A DNA stretch of 64,000 nucleotides from Mesorhizobium sp. NFR06 (GTDB taxonomy: Bacteria > Pseudomonadota > Alphaproteobacteria > Rhizobiales > Rhizobiaceae). Shown one piece after another: positions 45,643-54,927 of this stretch. The stretch is taken from the NCBI RefSeq assembly GCF_900115245.1, contig NZ_FOVT01000011.1:124001-188000 (forward strand), given 5' to 3'. Within the stretch, counting starts at the first letter, position 1. Each line of letters begins with the position of its first letter. A program made the translations under genes and the position numbers. The notes under the pieces were generated by a model. It saw only the letters and a list, made by a program, of their open reading frames with translations. It was not told where the DNA came from and did no database searches.

Positions 45643-47745
45643 ATGACTGCTGATCCAGCACGCACCGATATGCATGGCTCGCGTCCAGGCGGCGCCGCGA
45701 TGGCGGCCGTCCATGTCGTGCGCCGCCTGCGCGAGGCGGGCGACTGGCAGCGTGAGATGGACGTCATACTGGAAACGATGTGCCGCAAAATGGATTGCCA
45801 GCGCGGCATCCTGTTTCGTCTGCGTGAACTGCCGGGCGAAGGCTTCGCCCAGTCCGTCGCCGCCTATTGGATCGACCCGGATTTCGGCGGCGAGCTGGCC
45901 TCGCCCACCGTGATCATGCAGTCGATCATCAACTCGGACCGGCTGCTGGAGCGGCTGCAGGAGGATGAGCGGCAAGGCAAGATCTTCGCCGGCCACACCC
46001 GCGATCTCGAAGGCTTCCTGCGCGCCGATTTCGAGAAGCAGAACATCAAGTCGTTCCTGTCCGTGTCGGTTTTCGCGCATGGCCACCTCTGGGGCACGTT
46101 GGCTATCAACGACTGCGTCGGCGAGCGCGAATGGACGGACGAGGAAGAAGCGACGTTGCACATCATCGCTTTGGCCATCGGCGACGCCATCGAGCGTTCT
46201 CCATCCGAGGCGCATGTCAGCGAAGTGATCCGCCGCACCATGCTGCAGGCCTCGCTCGACGCCATCATCGTCATCGACGAGTCGGGCTCGATCATCGAAT
46301 TCAATCCGGCCGCCGAGAAGATGTTCGGCTTCCAACGCAGCGCTATCCTTGGCAAGGATCTGCTCGATACGATCGTTCCGATATACTACCGCAAAGGCTA
46401 CGCGTCGGGCGCCGACTACATGGCCGGCCGCGGCGCGCCGATGGTCGGCCAGCGACTGGAGACCGTCACCCAGAACGCTGCCGGCGAGATTTTCCCGATC
46501 GAATTGACGGCGACGGAGATGCGTGTTGCCGACCGCCGCCTGATCTTCGGCTCGATCCGCGACCTGCGCGAAAAGCTGCAGGCCGAGGAAGAGATCAACC
46601 GCCAGCGCGAGAAGCTACACCAGAACGAGAAGATGGCGGCGATGGGCTCGCTACTTGCCGGCGTCTCGCATGAGCTCAACAACCCGCTGGCGGTGGTGGT
46701 GGCGCAGTCGACGCTGCTGCATGAATTCGCCAGCGATCCGCAAACCAAGGTGCGGGCCGAGAAGGTGCGCGCCGCCGCCGAGCGCTGCGGCCGCATCGTC
46801 AAGAGCTTCCTGTCGATGGTTCGGTTGCACCCGACCGAGCAGGCCGAGACGGATCTCAACCAGGTGATACGCGCGGCGCTCGAAGTCACCGCCTACGGCG
46901 CGCGTTCCAGCGGCATCATCATCGACACCGATTTCGCCAACGGGCCGCTGCTTGCCATGGCCGACGCCGACCACGTCACACAAGTCGCGGCGAACTTCCT
47001 CATCAACAGCCAGCACGCGCTTGCCGGCATCAACGACGAGCGACGCATCAAGGTGCGGACCTTCCGCAGCGAGCTCGGCAATCCGGGCTTCTCCGTCGAG
47101 GACAACGGCCCGGGCATTCCCGAGGCGATCCGCTCGCGCATCTTCGAATCCTATTTCACCACCAAGCCGGTCGGTGTCGGCACCGGCATCGGCCTGTCGA
47201 TCTCGAAATCGATCGTCGAGAGGCACAATGGCAACATCTGGTTCGAGGAGGTGCAGCCGCATGGCGCGCGCTTCCTCGTGCAATTGCCGGCGATAGCGGG
47301 CAACAGCGCAACACCCGGCGAAGGTTCGGCGCGTTCGAGCGGGCTGCGCCATGCATTGGTGATCGACGATGAGCCGGACGTCGCCGCCTCATTGTCCGAC
47401 ATACTCGAACTGATGGGCCTGAAGTCGCGCGTCGTGGCAAGCTGGATATCGGCCGCGGACGTGCTGAACGGTCATATGCCGCCGGACATCGTCTTTTCCG
47501 ATCTGCGCATGCCGGGCATCAGTGGCATTGCGATCTACCGCGAACTGCTGGCGCAACGGCAGGGGCTGGCGCGACGCTTCGTGTTGGTCACCGGCGACCT
47601 GATCGGCGCTAAGGCGGAGATCGAGGCGCTGCCGCCGCACCAGCGGCCGCAGATCCTGGAGAAGCCTTTCTCGACGCTCGACGTCCGCAGCGTCCTCGCG
47701 GCGATTGCCGACGAAGCCGCGGCCGATAATGGCGCCCACATCTGA
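45643..47745 (+). CDS. Hybrid sensor histidine kinase (GAF-PAS-HK-REC)
   Basis: A 700-residue cytoplasmic kinase without transmembrane segments. Domains: GAF (about 22-185), PAS (about 195-310), HisKA with phosphoacceptor His343 (VSHELNNPLAV), and HATPase with N-box N451/N455, G1 VEDNGPGIP and G2 GVGTGIGLSIS. A C-terminal receiver has D620 (FSDLRMPG) and K674. The His-kinase type is of the NtrB/PAS group. It is co-oriented with, and downstream of, the response regulator. The signal is unknown; the soluble GAF/PAS suggests an intracellular one. Confidence 0.92.
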   Translation: MTADPARTDMHGSRPGGAAMAAVHVVRRLREAGDWQREMDVILETMCRKMDCQRGILFRLRELPGEGFAQSVAAYWIDPDFGGELASPTVIMQSIINSDRLLERLQEDERQGKIFAGHTRDLEGFLRADFEKQNIKSFLSVSVFAHGHLWGTLAINDCVGEREWTDEEEATLHIIALAIGDAIERSPSEAHVSEVIRRTMLQASLDAIIVIDESGSIIEFNPAAEKMFGFQRSAILGKDLLDTIVPIYYRKGYASGADYMAGRGAPMVGQRLETVTQNAAGEIFPIELTATEMRVADRRLIFGSIRDLREKLQAEEEINRQREKLHQNEKMAAMGSLLAGVSHELNNPLAVVVAQSTLLHEFASDPQTKVRAEKVRAAAERCGRIVKSFLSMVRLHPTEQAETDLNQVIRAALEVTAYGARSSGIIIDTDFANGPLLAMADADHVTQVAANFLINSQHALAGINDERRIKVRTFRSELGNPGFSVEDNGPGIPEAIRSRIFESYFTTKPVGVGTGIGLSISKSIVERHNGNIWFEEVQPHGARFLVQLPAIAGNSATPGEGSARSSGLRHALVIDDEPDVAASLSDILELMGLKSRVVASWISAADVLNGHMPPDIVFSDLRMPGISGIAIYRELLAQRQGLARRFVLVTGDLIGAKAEIEALPPHQRPQILEKPFSTLDVRSVLAAIADEAAADNGAHI

Positions 47746-47828
47746 GCGGGACTGGTCTTGCGATGATATGGGTTCGCCAACGGATGCGTGATCGGGCCTG
47801 AACTTGCGCCGCCGCAGGATCTGTCGAG

Positions 47829-47944
47829 ATTCAGGTCAAGCCGAGTCGAGGTGGTGGTTAGCGAGAACCGGAACGGAGCGTACTTAGTACGTGAGCACCG
47901 GAAGCGCACGGAACCTGCCATTCGCAGGCCGGCTTCACCTGAAT
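47829..47944. repeat. RIME-like palindromic intergenic mosaic element
   Basis: A 116-base structured element: outer arms ATTCAGGTCAAGCCG (47829-47843) and CGGCTTCACCTGAAT (47930-47944, one mismatch), a central perfect palindrome CGTACTTAGTACG (47879-47891), and a small hairpin CCTGC/GCAGG (47914-47928). It sits between the hybrid kinase stop and a convergent gene. Size and structure resemble Rhizobium RIME elements; identity is inferred. Confidence 0.6.
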
Positions 47945-47959
47945 ACCGGCAGATTCGGG

Positions 47960-47997
47960 AAAAAAGAGGCTCCCGACCGACGATGCGGCGGGAGCCT
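47960..47997 (-). terminator. Rho-independent terminator (minus strand)
   Basis: Stem AGGCTCCCG (47967-47975) / CGGGAGCCT (47989-47997), 13-base loop; on the minus strand it is followed by CTTTTTT. It terminates the gene ending at 48033. Confidence 0.85.
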
Positions 47998-48032
47998 GAC
48001 TGGAGCGCAGGAGGGCGCGCTCAGGGGAGGTC

Positions 48033-48443
48033 TTAAAAAATATTCGGCGTGTTGGTGAGCGGCGCGGCGTTGGCGATCATGCGCACCGCGCGTGCCCTGT
48101 GCTGCCCGGATTGTTCAGCGATGGCCCGCAGGCAGTCGACGCTCTCGGCGCCCCAGTTCTGGCCTTTGCAGGCAAAATCGATCGTGGATTCCGGCAAGCG
48201 GGCGGTCTTGAGCGTGGTCTGCGCGCCCTCGACGATATTGGCCGGTGGATTGACCGACGCGAAAGCAGGCCCGAAAGCGGGCGCGGCCAGCATGCCGGCG
48301 AAGGCGCAGGCGCCGATCAGCACGAACATCGCCATTGGGTGGTCGCTGGCGCGCTGGCGCAGCGCAAGCTTCGGCCGGCGATCATTGCGCTCCGGCCCGT
48401 GCAGACGGCGATTGGTGTCGGTAATCCGGACCTTCGCGAACAT
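48033..48443 (-). CDS. Hypothetical exported/membrane-anchored protein
   Basis: A 136-residue protein. A basic N-terminus (about 1-35) precedes a hydrophobic segment (MAMFVLIGACAFAGMLAAPAF) that could be an anchor or a long signal peptide, leaving a soluble part of about 80 residues with two Cys (ACKGQNW, DCLRAIA). GAAGGGAAC lies at the ribosome-site position. A good terminator follows. Its function is unknown. Confidence 0.6.
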   Translation of the reverse strand: MFAKVRITDTNRRLHGPERNDRRPKLALRQRASDHPMAMFVLIGACAFAGMLAAPAFGPAFASVNPPANIVEGAQTTLKTARLPESTIDFACKGQNWGAESVDCLRAIAEQSGQHRARAVRMIANAAPLTNTPNIF

Positions 48444-48882
48444 CGGCTGTTCCCTTCGTTATCTTTCTTTTTTGCTATGAAACGAACTTAATCGCACCGG
48501 GTAACAGCCGAATGGTTGGTGGCGATTACCCGTGTAACAGGACTGAAACAGGCGCCGGGCTCGCCCGGCATGCTCGTCCAGCCACGACAATTCGACTTCC
48601 AGCTGCTTGCCGAACATATGCGCCTGCTGGGCCTGGCTGACTGTAAACGACCTCACACAAGCATGCTGAATCGAGCCCGTCGCCCCCTGCTGAGGCGCGC
48701 CTGGTATCCACGGGAACCAGCGTGATCCAAGACAGCTGCCCGCGCTCGGAATCGCTGTTTCGCTTCCTCGATTAAGACGCGGATTTTCCGGTATTTTTCC
48801 GGCTCTGACGAGCGTTAGCCTGTCTCCATAGAACTTTCATATTCTCACAAGCCATTGCATTTCAATACAAAATATGCCTATA
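48444..48882. other. Long intergenic region
   Basis: 439 bases between divergent genes with no convincing gene. Short ORFs on both strands (for example 48516-48725) lack ribosome sites and recognisable domains. The downstream end carries the regulatory palindrome listed next. Confidence 0.4.
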
Positions 48883-48898
48883 TTGAATGAGTATTCAA
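48883..48898. promoter_or_regulatory. BetI-like operator, site A
   Basis: TTGAATGAGTATTCAA: perfect TTGAAT/ATTCAA arms around GAGT, 19 bases before the Rieske oxygenase ATG. The same pattern occurs at 51883 and 60126. Confidence 0.6.
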
Positions 48899-48917
48899 CA
48901 AAAAGAAGAGCACATCC

Positions 48918-50120
48918 ATGAACCCGCACCTCCGTGATGTGGCGATCCCCAACGATTGGGACCGGCGGGGTTTGCCGGGATGGAGCTATCACTCCAACGC
49001 CATTCTCGAGCTGGAGAAGGAATACGTCTTTCGCAATCATTGGCAGATCGCCGGCCATGTCTGCGATGTGCCGAATCCGGGCGACTATCTGACCATGGAC
49101 GTCATCGGCGAGCGCGCGCTCATCGTGCGCGGCAAGGACGGCGGCGTGCGCGCCTTCAACAACATGTGCCGCCATCGTGGCAGTCGCGTCGTCGCCGACA
49201 GCCGGGGCAGTTGCAAGAACGCGCTGGTGTGCCCGTTCCACGGCTGGGTCTACAATCTCGACGGCACGCTGCGCGGTGCCGCCCGCCCACGCTCTTTCCC
49301 CGAGCTCGACAAGACCGAGTTCGGCCTGATGCCGCTCGACCTCGAAATCTGGATGGGCTTCATCTTCATCCGCTTCCGCAAGGGCGGTCCGCAGCCTTCG
49401 GTGGCCGAGCTTCTGAAGCCGATCGAAGCCGAAATGGCCCACTACAATGTTGCCGACATGGTGCCGTCCTGGGGCATCTGGACGCAGAAATCGCCGGTCA
49501 ACTGGAAGTCGGTGCGCGACGTCGACAACGAAGGCTACCACGTTGCCATGGCGCATCCGGCGCTGCAGGACCTCTATGGCGCCACCTATTTCGACGAGCC
49601 GTTCATCAATGGTGTGTCGCGCTCCTTCGCCGCCTATAATCCGCATGCCGGAAGGCGCTGGAGCGTGCGCGAGTACATCAAGCTGGCACCCGACGCTTCG
49701 CATCTGCCGGAGCATCTGCGCAAGGCCTGGATCTACTACGGCATCTTCCCTAACAACGCGCTGTCGATCATGCCCGAATCCGTGCAGTTCTATCAGGAGT
49801 TCCCGCTGTCGACCGGCGAGACGCTGCTGCGCGGCGCCATCTACCGCTACAAGGACGAGACCAGGGAGCAGGCGGCGGCGCGCTACCTCGCCTACCGCAT
49901 CGACCGCGACACGATGAACGAAGACGTGCAGCTTTCCGTGTGGTCGAATGAATCCATGGTGTCGGAGGCTTTCGAGGGTTTCTACCTCTCCGACCTCGAA
50001 TATGGCGTGCGCACCCACCACGACCATCTGCGCAAGCAGATACCGGTGCTCAATCTGGAAACCGCACCGGAAGAGAAGGACATGTGGGCGCTGAACGACG
50101 CGCTGCGGTCGAAGGGGTGA
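48918..50120 (+). CDS. Rieske non-heme iron oxygenase alpha subunit
   Basis: A 400-residue aromatic-ring-hydroxylating-type oxygenase. The Rieske motif C-x-H-x16-17-C-x2-H is visible (CRHRG and CPFHGW). The mononuclear iron site is in DVDNEGYHVAMAHPAL. Members with this architecture include glycine betaine, stachydrine and carnitine demethylases as well as ring dioxygenases. Context (BetI-like repressor, amine oxidases, GcvT-like protein) makes a methylated-amine demethylase the best guess. No separate reductase is next to it. An AAAAAGAAGAG stretch is the likely ribosome site. Confidence 0.88.
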   Translation: MNPHLRDVAIPNDWDRRGLPGWSYHSNAILELEKEYVFRNHWQIAGHVCDVPNPGDYLTMDVIGERALIVRGKDGGVRAFNNMCRHRGSRVVADSRGSCKNALVCPFHGWVYNLDGTLRGAARPRSFPELDKTEFGLMPLDLEIWMGFIFIRFRKGGPQPSVAELLKPIEAEMAHYNVADMVPSWGIWTQKSPVNWKSVRDVDNEGYHVAMAHPALQDLYGATYFDEPFINGVSRSFAAYNPHAGRRWSVREYIKLAPDASHLPEHLRKAWIYYGIFPNNALSIMPESVQFYQEFPLSTGETLLRGAIYRYKDETREQAAARYLAYRIDRDTMNEDVQLSVWSNESMVSEAFEGFYLSDLEYGVRTHHDHLRKQIPVLNLETAPEEKDMWALNDALRSKG

Positions 50121-50127
50121 AGCCTTC

Positions 50128-50371
50128 CCTTCTCCCCGTTTCACGGGGAGAAGGTGCCCGAAGGGCGGATGAGGGGCGGCGCCAGCGCCTCGCTATTGGC
50201 TTGCCGTCAATCTCAGAAGCTATCGTCTGATTTGCAAGGCGGCGCAGCGCAGGTTGGTGAGGTTATCGCCTCAGACGGATGAAGCCCCTCATACGCGCTC
50301 AGTGGCCAATGTCAGCGCCGCCCCTCATCCGCCTGCCGGCACCTTCTCCCCGTGAGTGAACGGGGAGAAGG
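50128..50371. repeat. Large palindromic intergenic repeat (about 244 bp)
   Basis: At each end is a perfect 12-bp hairpin CCTTCTCCCCGT / ACGGGGAGAAGG (50128-50154 and 50342-50371). Just inside lies a 19-bp perfect inverted repeat, GGCGGATGAGGGGCGGCGC at 50164-50182 and its complement at 50315-50333. It separates two convergent genes and may terminate both. Confidence 0.85.
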
Positions 50372-50379
50372 AAAAGACT

Positions 50380-51798
50380 TCACCCCCGCCAGACACCCTC
50401 TTTCCGCAAATCGTCCATCGTGCGCGAGATGCCTTCGCGCAGGATCGCTACCATGTCGTCGATCTGCTCGCGGCCGATGATCAGCGGCGGCGACATCACG
50501 CACATGTTGATCAGCGGCCGCACCAGCAGGCCAAGCTCGTGGCAATGCGCGTCGATGCGCTTGCCGACATCCTTGTCGAGCTGCAGCGGATCCTTGCTCT
50601 CGCGGTCGGCGACGCATTCGATGCAAGCCATCAGGCCGACGCCACGCACCTCGCCGACCAGCGGCAGCTCTTCCAGCGTCTTCAGCCGCGCCTGGAAATA
50701 GGGCGCGATCTCGCGCGTGTGGGCAAGCACGCCCTCTTCCAGCAGGTCGAGGTTCTTCAGCGCCACCGCGCAGCCGATCGGATGGCTGGTGTAGGTCAGC
50801 CCATGGCCGAACAGTGCGTCGGGATGGTTGGAGCGGCGCAGCTCTTCGAGCAGCCGTTCAGAGATGACGACGCCGCCAAGCGGGAAATAGCCTGACGTCA
50901 CGCCCTTGGCGAAAGTGATCATGTCCGGGTCGATGCCGAACACATCGCCGGAGGCAAAGACGTGGCCGAGCCGCCCGAAGCCCGTCACCACCTCATCCGA
51001 GACATAGAGAATGTCGTTGTCGCGGCAGATCTCGCGGATGCGCTTGAGATAGCCGTCCGGCGGCACGATGACGCCGCCGGAGGCCTGTACCGGTTCGCCG
51101 ACGAAGGCACCGATGCGATCGGCGCCGACGCGCGCGATCGCGTCGCGGAACTGGTCGACCAGGAAATCGGTGAAAGCAGAAACGTCCATGCCTTTCGGCC
51201 GCCGGAACGGATCGGGCGAGGAAAGCTTGACCACCAGCTCGTCGGCACCGTCCATCCAGTCGCGGTCGCGCGGCCGGCCGTTGAGCGACGCCGACAGATA
51301 GGTCGAGCCGTGATAGGCGCCGCCACGGCTGAGAATGAGCTTCTTCTCCGGCCGTCCGCGCACATTGTTGTAGAACTGCATGAAGCGCAGCGCCGTCTCG
51401 ACAGCCGAAGAGCCACCGGTGGTGAAGAAGGTGTGGCTGAGATCGCCCGGCGCGGCATCGGCGATACGCCGGGCAAGCTCGGCCGAGGGCGCATTCATCG
51501 TGTACCAGGGCGTGTTGTAGGACAGCGCCATCGCCTGGTCGTACATGACCTTGGCCAGTTCCTCGCGGCGATGGCCGACATTGATGCACCACATGCCGGC
51601 CGGACCGTCGATCAGGCGCTTGCCGGCGGCATCGGTGATGTAGACGCCGTCGCCCTCGGCGATCAGCGCGCGTGCCTCCGCGCCCACCGAACCGGCATAA
51701 GGCCAGGGCTGGACGAGGTGTCGCTTGGCGAGCTCGACCGCGCCGTCATCACTGGCCTCGATCATTTCCCGTGCCTTGATATCCCTTACAGCTGCCAT
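50380..51798 (-). CDS. Class III PLP-dependent aminotransferase
   Basis: A 472-residue omega-aminotransferase (aspartate aminotransferase fold type I). The phosphate-binding GGSSAVETA, Asp268 in YVSDEVVTGFGR and the PLP Lys298 in TFAKGVTSGYFP are intact. Relatives transfer the amino group of putrescine, beta-alanine or other omega-amines to pyruvate or 2-oxoglutarate. Start ATG 51798, with GAGGC just upstream. It is divergent from the ABC transporter operon; both face operator site B. Confidence 0.93.
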   Translation of the reverse strand: MAAVRDIKAREMIEASDDGAVELAKRHLVQPWPYAGSVGAEARALIAEGDGVYITDAAGKRLIDGPAGMWCINVGHRREELAKVMYDQAMALSYNTPWYTMNAPSAELARRIADAAPGDLSHTFFTTGGSSAVETALRFMQFYNNVRGRPEKKLILSRGGAYHGSTYLSASLNGRPRDRDWMDGADELVVKLSSPDPFRRPKGMDVSAFTDFLVDQFRDAIARVGADRIGAFVGEPVQASGGVIVPPDGYLKRIREICRDNDILYVSDEVVTGFGRLGHVFASGDVFGIDPDMITFAKGVTSGYFPLGGVVISERLLEELRRSNHPDALFGHGLTYTSHPIGCAVALKNLDLLEEGVLAHTREIAPYFQARLKTLEELPLVGEVRGVGLMACIECVADRESKDPLQLDKDVGKRIDAHCHELGLLVRPLINMCVMSPPLIIGREQIDDMVAILREGISRTMDDLRKEGVWRG

Positions 51799-51882
51799 CT
51801 TAGCCTCGCATTTCAGGTTGCGGATTCCGATGGACACAAAACGAAGCGGAACCTTGGAAATTCGGCCTTTCGTCACTTCATT

Positions 51883-51898
51883 TTGAATGTCCGTTCAA
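51883..51898. promoter_or_regulatory. BetI-like operator, site B
   Basis: TTGAATGTCCGTTCAA, matching TTGAA-N6-TTCAA, between the divergent aminotransferase and ABC permease genes (84 and 179 bases from their starts). Confidence 0.6.
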
Positions 51899-52077
51899 TC
51901 AATATTGCAGAAATAGAGCTTGATTTCAATCGGCGGATACGCTCATGATGAAGAAAGCCGGCAAGCCAGGGAGCAATTCCTCTCCAGGCATAAAATGGGA
52001 ACACGGCGCTGCGAATGGGAAGGCCGCATGGCGGGACAGTCCGAGCCAGCTACCGAAATCACGCCCGGAGCGCTGCA

Positions 52078-52995
52078 ATGACGGCGACGGCGGAAGGATC
52101 GCCCCCGTTACGCGTGGTGGGATTGAGACGAAGTCCCCTTCTGCAATCGGAAGCCGTCCAAGGCTTTGCCCTGATCAGCCCGACCTTCGTTTATGCCCTC
52201 ATTCTTCTCGTCGCGCCGATCCTGGTCGTCATCGCGCATTCGTTCTGGACCCAGGATTACCTCACCATCGACCACACATTCACGCTGGAGAACTACCGGA
52301 TCGCGCTGACCGAGCCGATCTACCGCGACCTGCTCTGGCGCTCGCTCAACATCTCGCTGACGGTCAGCTTGCTGACGGTGCTGCTTGCCTACCCGATCGC
52401 CTATTTCATTTCCTTCCACGGCGGCCGCCACAAGAGCCTGTGGCTGTTCCTCATCACCATCCCGTTCTGGACTAGCTACCTGCTGCGCGTGATGTCTTGG
52501 AAGGTGATCCTCGGCTATAACGGCGTGCTCAATTCCGGCCTGATGGGCCTTGGCATCATCGACGAGCCGTCGACCGCGCTGCTCTATAATTCCACCGCCG
52601 TCATCATCACGCTCACCCATGCCTGGGCGACCTTCGCCATCCTGCCGATCTTCGTTTCGCTGGAGAAGGTCGACCGCACATTGGTCGAAGCGGCCACCGA
52701 CCTCGGCGACGGACCGCTGCGCTCTTTCCTGCGCGTGACCCTGCCGCTGTCGGCGCCCGGCGTCATCTCCGCGGCGCTGATCGTCATGATCCCGACCGTC
52801 GGCGACTACGTCACGCCCAAACTCGTCGGCGGCAAGGACGGCGTCATGATCGCCAATGCCATCCAGGCGCAATTCGGCAAGGCATCGAACTGGCCGCTGG
52901 GCGCTGCGCTCTCCGTCACCACCATGATCATCGTCTCGCTGATGGCTGGCGCCACCGTGCTGGTCTTCCGCGCCCTGCAGAGGCTGGCACGATGA
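52078..52995 (+). CDS. ABC transporter permease (PotB-like)
   Basis: A 305-residue inner-membrane permease, six helices, with the EAA cytoplasmic loop visible as LVEAATDLGDGPLRSFLRVTLPLSAPGV. First gene of the transporter run. Start ATG 52078, with GGAG upstream; the frame is open further up. It belongs to the spermidine/putrescine permease group. Confidence 0.92.
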   Translation: MTATAEGSPPLRVVGLRRSPLLQSEAVQGFALISPTFVYALILLVAPILVVIAHSFWTQDYLTIDHTFTLENYRIALTEPIYRDLLWRSLNISLTVSLLTVLLAYPIAYFISFHGGRHKSLWLFLITIPFWTSYLLRVMSWKVILGYNGVLNSGLMGLGIIDEPSTALLYNSTAVIITLTHAWATFAILPIFVSLEKVDRTLVEAATDLGDGPLRSFLRVTLPLSAPGVISAALIVMIPTVGDYVTPKLVGGKDGVMIANAIQAQFGKASNWPLGAALSVTTMIIVSLMAGATVLVFRALQRLAR

Positions 52996-53813
52996 CGGCG
53001 ACAAGACGTTACCTGCCGGGATGGCTGTCGAGCTACGCCGTCCTCTACCTGCTTTTCCTTTATCTGCCGGTGATCTTCCTGCCGATCTTCTCGATCAACA
53101 CCGCGGCGACGCCGAAATTCCCGCTCTCGGGCGTCACCCTTCATTGGTACGAGGATCTGCCGCGCACGCCGGCTCTGATCGACGCCACCTGGAACAGCCT
53201 CATCGTCGGCGTCTCGGCCTCGATCCTCTCGACGGTGCTCGGCATCCTCGCCGCCCGCTCGATCACCCGCTACCGCTATCCCGGCCGCCGCGCCATCAAC
53301 GGCCTGATCATGGCGCCGCTGGTGCTGCCCGAGGTGATCGTCGCCATCTCGATGCTGCTGGTCTTGCTGCAGCTCGGCTTGAGCCTGTCGCTGTTCACCG
53401 TCGTGCTCGGCCACGTGCTGGTCTGCATCCCCTATTCGATGACGGTGCTGACCTCCGGCTTCGAGGGCTTCGACCGCAGCCTCGAGGAGGCCTCTGCCGA
53501 TCTCGGCGAGAGCGCCTTCGGCACCTTCCGACGCGTGACGCTGCCGATGGTCGCGCCGGCGATCATCTCCAGCCTGCTCGTCTGCTTCACCATATCGCTC
53601 GACGAATTCATCATCGCCTTTTTCCTCACCGGCACCGAGGCGACGCTGCCGATCTACATCTGGGGCCAGCTGCGCTTCGCGGCCAAGCTTCCCGGCGTGC
53701 TGGCGCTCGGCACTTTGCTGCTCTTTGCGTCCTTCGCGCTGATGACGATTGCCGAAATCCTGCGCCGCCGTGCGGCGAGACGCACCCAGACCGAGGGAGG
53801 CCTCTATGCTTGA
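52992..53813 (+). CDS. ABC transporter permease (PotC-like)
   Basis: A 273-residue second permease, overlapping the first by 4 bases. EAA loop: LEEASADLGESAFGTFRRVTLP. About six helices. It forms the heterodimeric channel with the upstream permease and is energised by the ATPase that overlaps its 3' end. Confidence 0.92.
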   Translation: MTATRRYLPGWLSSYAVLYLLFLYLPVIFLPIFSINTAATPKFPLSGVTLHWYEDLPRTPALIDATWNSLIVGVSASILSTVLGILAARSITRYRYPGRRAINGLIMAPLVLPEVIVAISMLLVLLQLGLSLSLFTVVLGHVLVCIPYSMTVLTSGFEGFDRSLEEASADLGESAFGTFRRVTLPMVAPAIISSLLVCFTISLDEFIIAFFLTGTEATLPIYIWGQLRFAAKLPGVLALGTLLLFASFALMTIAEILRRRAARRTQTEGGLYA

Positions 53814-54927
53814 GCGGGTCCAATCCGAGCGCACCCAATCGGATCGCGCCATGATCGAGATCCGCGACGTGACGCGCAGCTACGGATCGTTCAAGGCGCT
53901 GGACAATGCCTCGCTTGCAATCCGGGAAGGCGAGTTCTTCTCGCTGCTCGGACCTTCGGGCTGCGGCAAGACCACGCTCTTGCGCATGATCGCCGGTTTC
54001 GACACGCCGACCAGCGGCTCCATCGCCGTCGACGGCCAGCCGATGGACGGCATTCCCGCCAACCGGCGGCCGACCAACATGGTCTTCCAGAGCTATGCGA
54101 TCTTCCCGCATCTCGATGTCGAGCAGAATGTCGCCTACGGTCTGAAACGTCTCAAGCTCCAGGGCGGCGAGGAAAAGCGCCGCGTCGAGGAGGCGCTGGC
54201 GCAAGTGTCGCTGACCGGCCTCGGCAAGCGCCGCGCCACCGAGCTTTCCGGTGGCCAGCGCCAGCGCGTGGCGCTCGCCCGCGCGCTGGTCATGCGGCCC
54301 AAGGTGCTGCTGCTCGACGAGCCGCTCTCGGCCCTCGACAAGAAATTGCGCGAACAGATGCAGGTCGAATTGCGCCGGCTGCAACAGGCGGTGGGCATCA
54401 CCTTCGTGCTGGTCACGCATGACCAGTATGAGGCCTTGGCGATGTCGGACCGCATCGCCGTCATGTTCGGCGGCCGCATCGCGCAGATCGCCTCGCCCAA
54501 GGAAATCTACCAGCGCCCTGTCAATCGCCAGGTGGCCGACTTCCTCGGCGGCATGAACTTCGTCAGGGCCGAGATCGTCGAGGAGAACGGCGCTTCGCTG
54601 GTGCTCGACACGCTGGGCTTCGGCCGCGTCAAGACCGACAAGCCGAAGGCTTTCGTGCGCAATGGCGGCGGCGCGGCGACACTCGGCATCCGGCCGGAGC
54701 GGCTGCGTGTGCTGTGGGACAATGCGACGGCGAAATTCGAGGTCGCCGGCAAGGTCGTCGAGCGCCACTATTTCGGCGAGATAACGCATCTGATCGTCGA
54801 GATACCGGGACTGGAAAAGCCGCTCTCGGTGACCGAGACCAACGATTTCGGCGCCGACGACATTCCGGTCGGCGCGCCGATCCGCCTCGCCTACGACCCT
54901 GAGGCCTTGGTGGCGATGGCCGACTGA
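53806..54927 (+). CDS. ABC transporter ATP-binding protein (PotA-like)
   Basis: A 373-residue ATPase. Walker A GPSGCGKTT is at residues 49-57, the signature LSGGQRQRVALARAL and Walker B VLLLDEPLSALD are intact, and a C-terminal TOBE domain follows (about 285-370). GGGAGG precedes ATG 53806. Its last 37 bases overlap the 3' end of the FAD amine oxidase on the opposite strand. Confidence 0.94.
   Translation: MLERVQSERTQSDRAMIEIRDVTRSYGSFKALDNASLAIREGEFFSLLGPSGCGKTTLLRMIAGFDTPTSGSIAVDGQPMDGIPANRRPTNMVFQSYAIFPHLDVEQNVAYGLKRLKLQGGEEKRRVEEALAQVSLTGLGKRRATELSGGQRQRVALARALVMRPKVLLLDEPLSALDKKLREQMQVELRRLQQAVGITFVLVTHDQYEALAMSDRIAVMFGGRIAQIASPKEIYQRPVNRQVADFLGGMNFVRAEIVEENGASLVLDTLGFGRVKTDKPKAFVRNGGGAATLGIRPERLRVLWDNATAKFEVAGKVVERHYFGEITHLIVEIPGLEKPLSVTETNDFGADDIPVGAPIRLAYDPEALVAMAD

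Noticed and set aside
48516-48725. Small plus-strand ORF in the region before the Rieske oxygenase
   Set aside because: No ribosome site, no recognisable domain, and an equally long ORF exists on the other strand.
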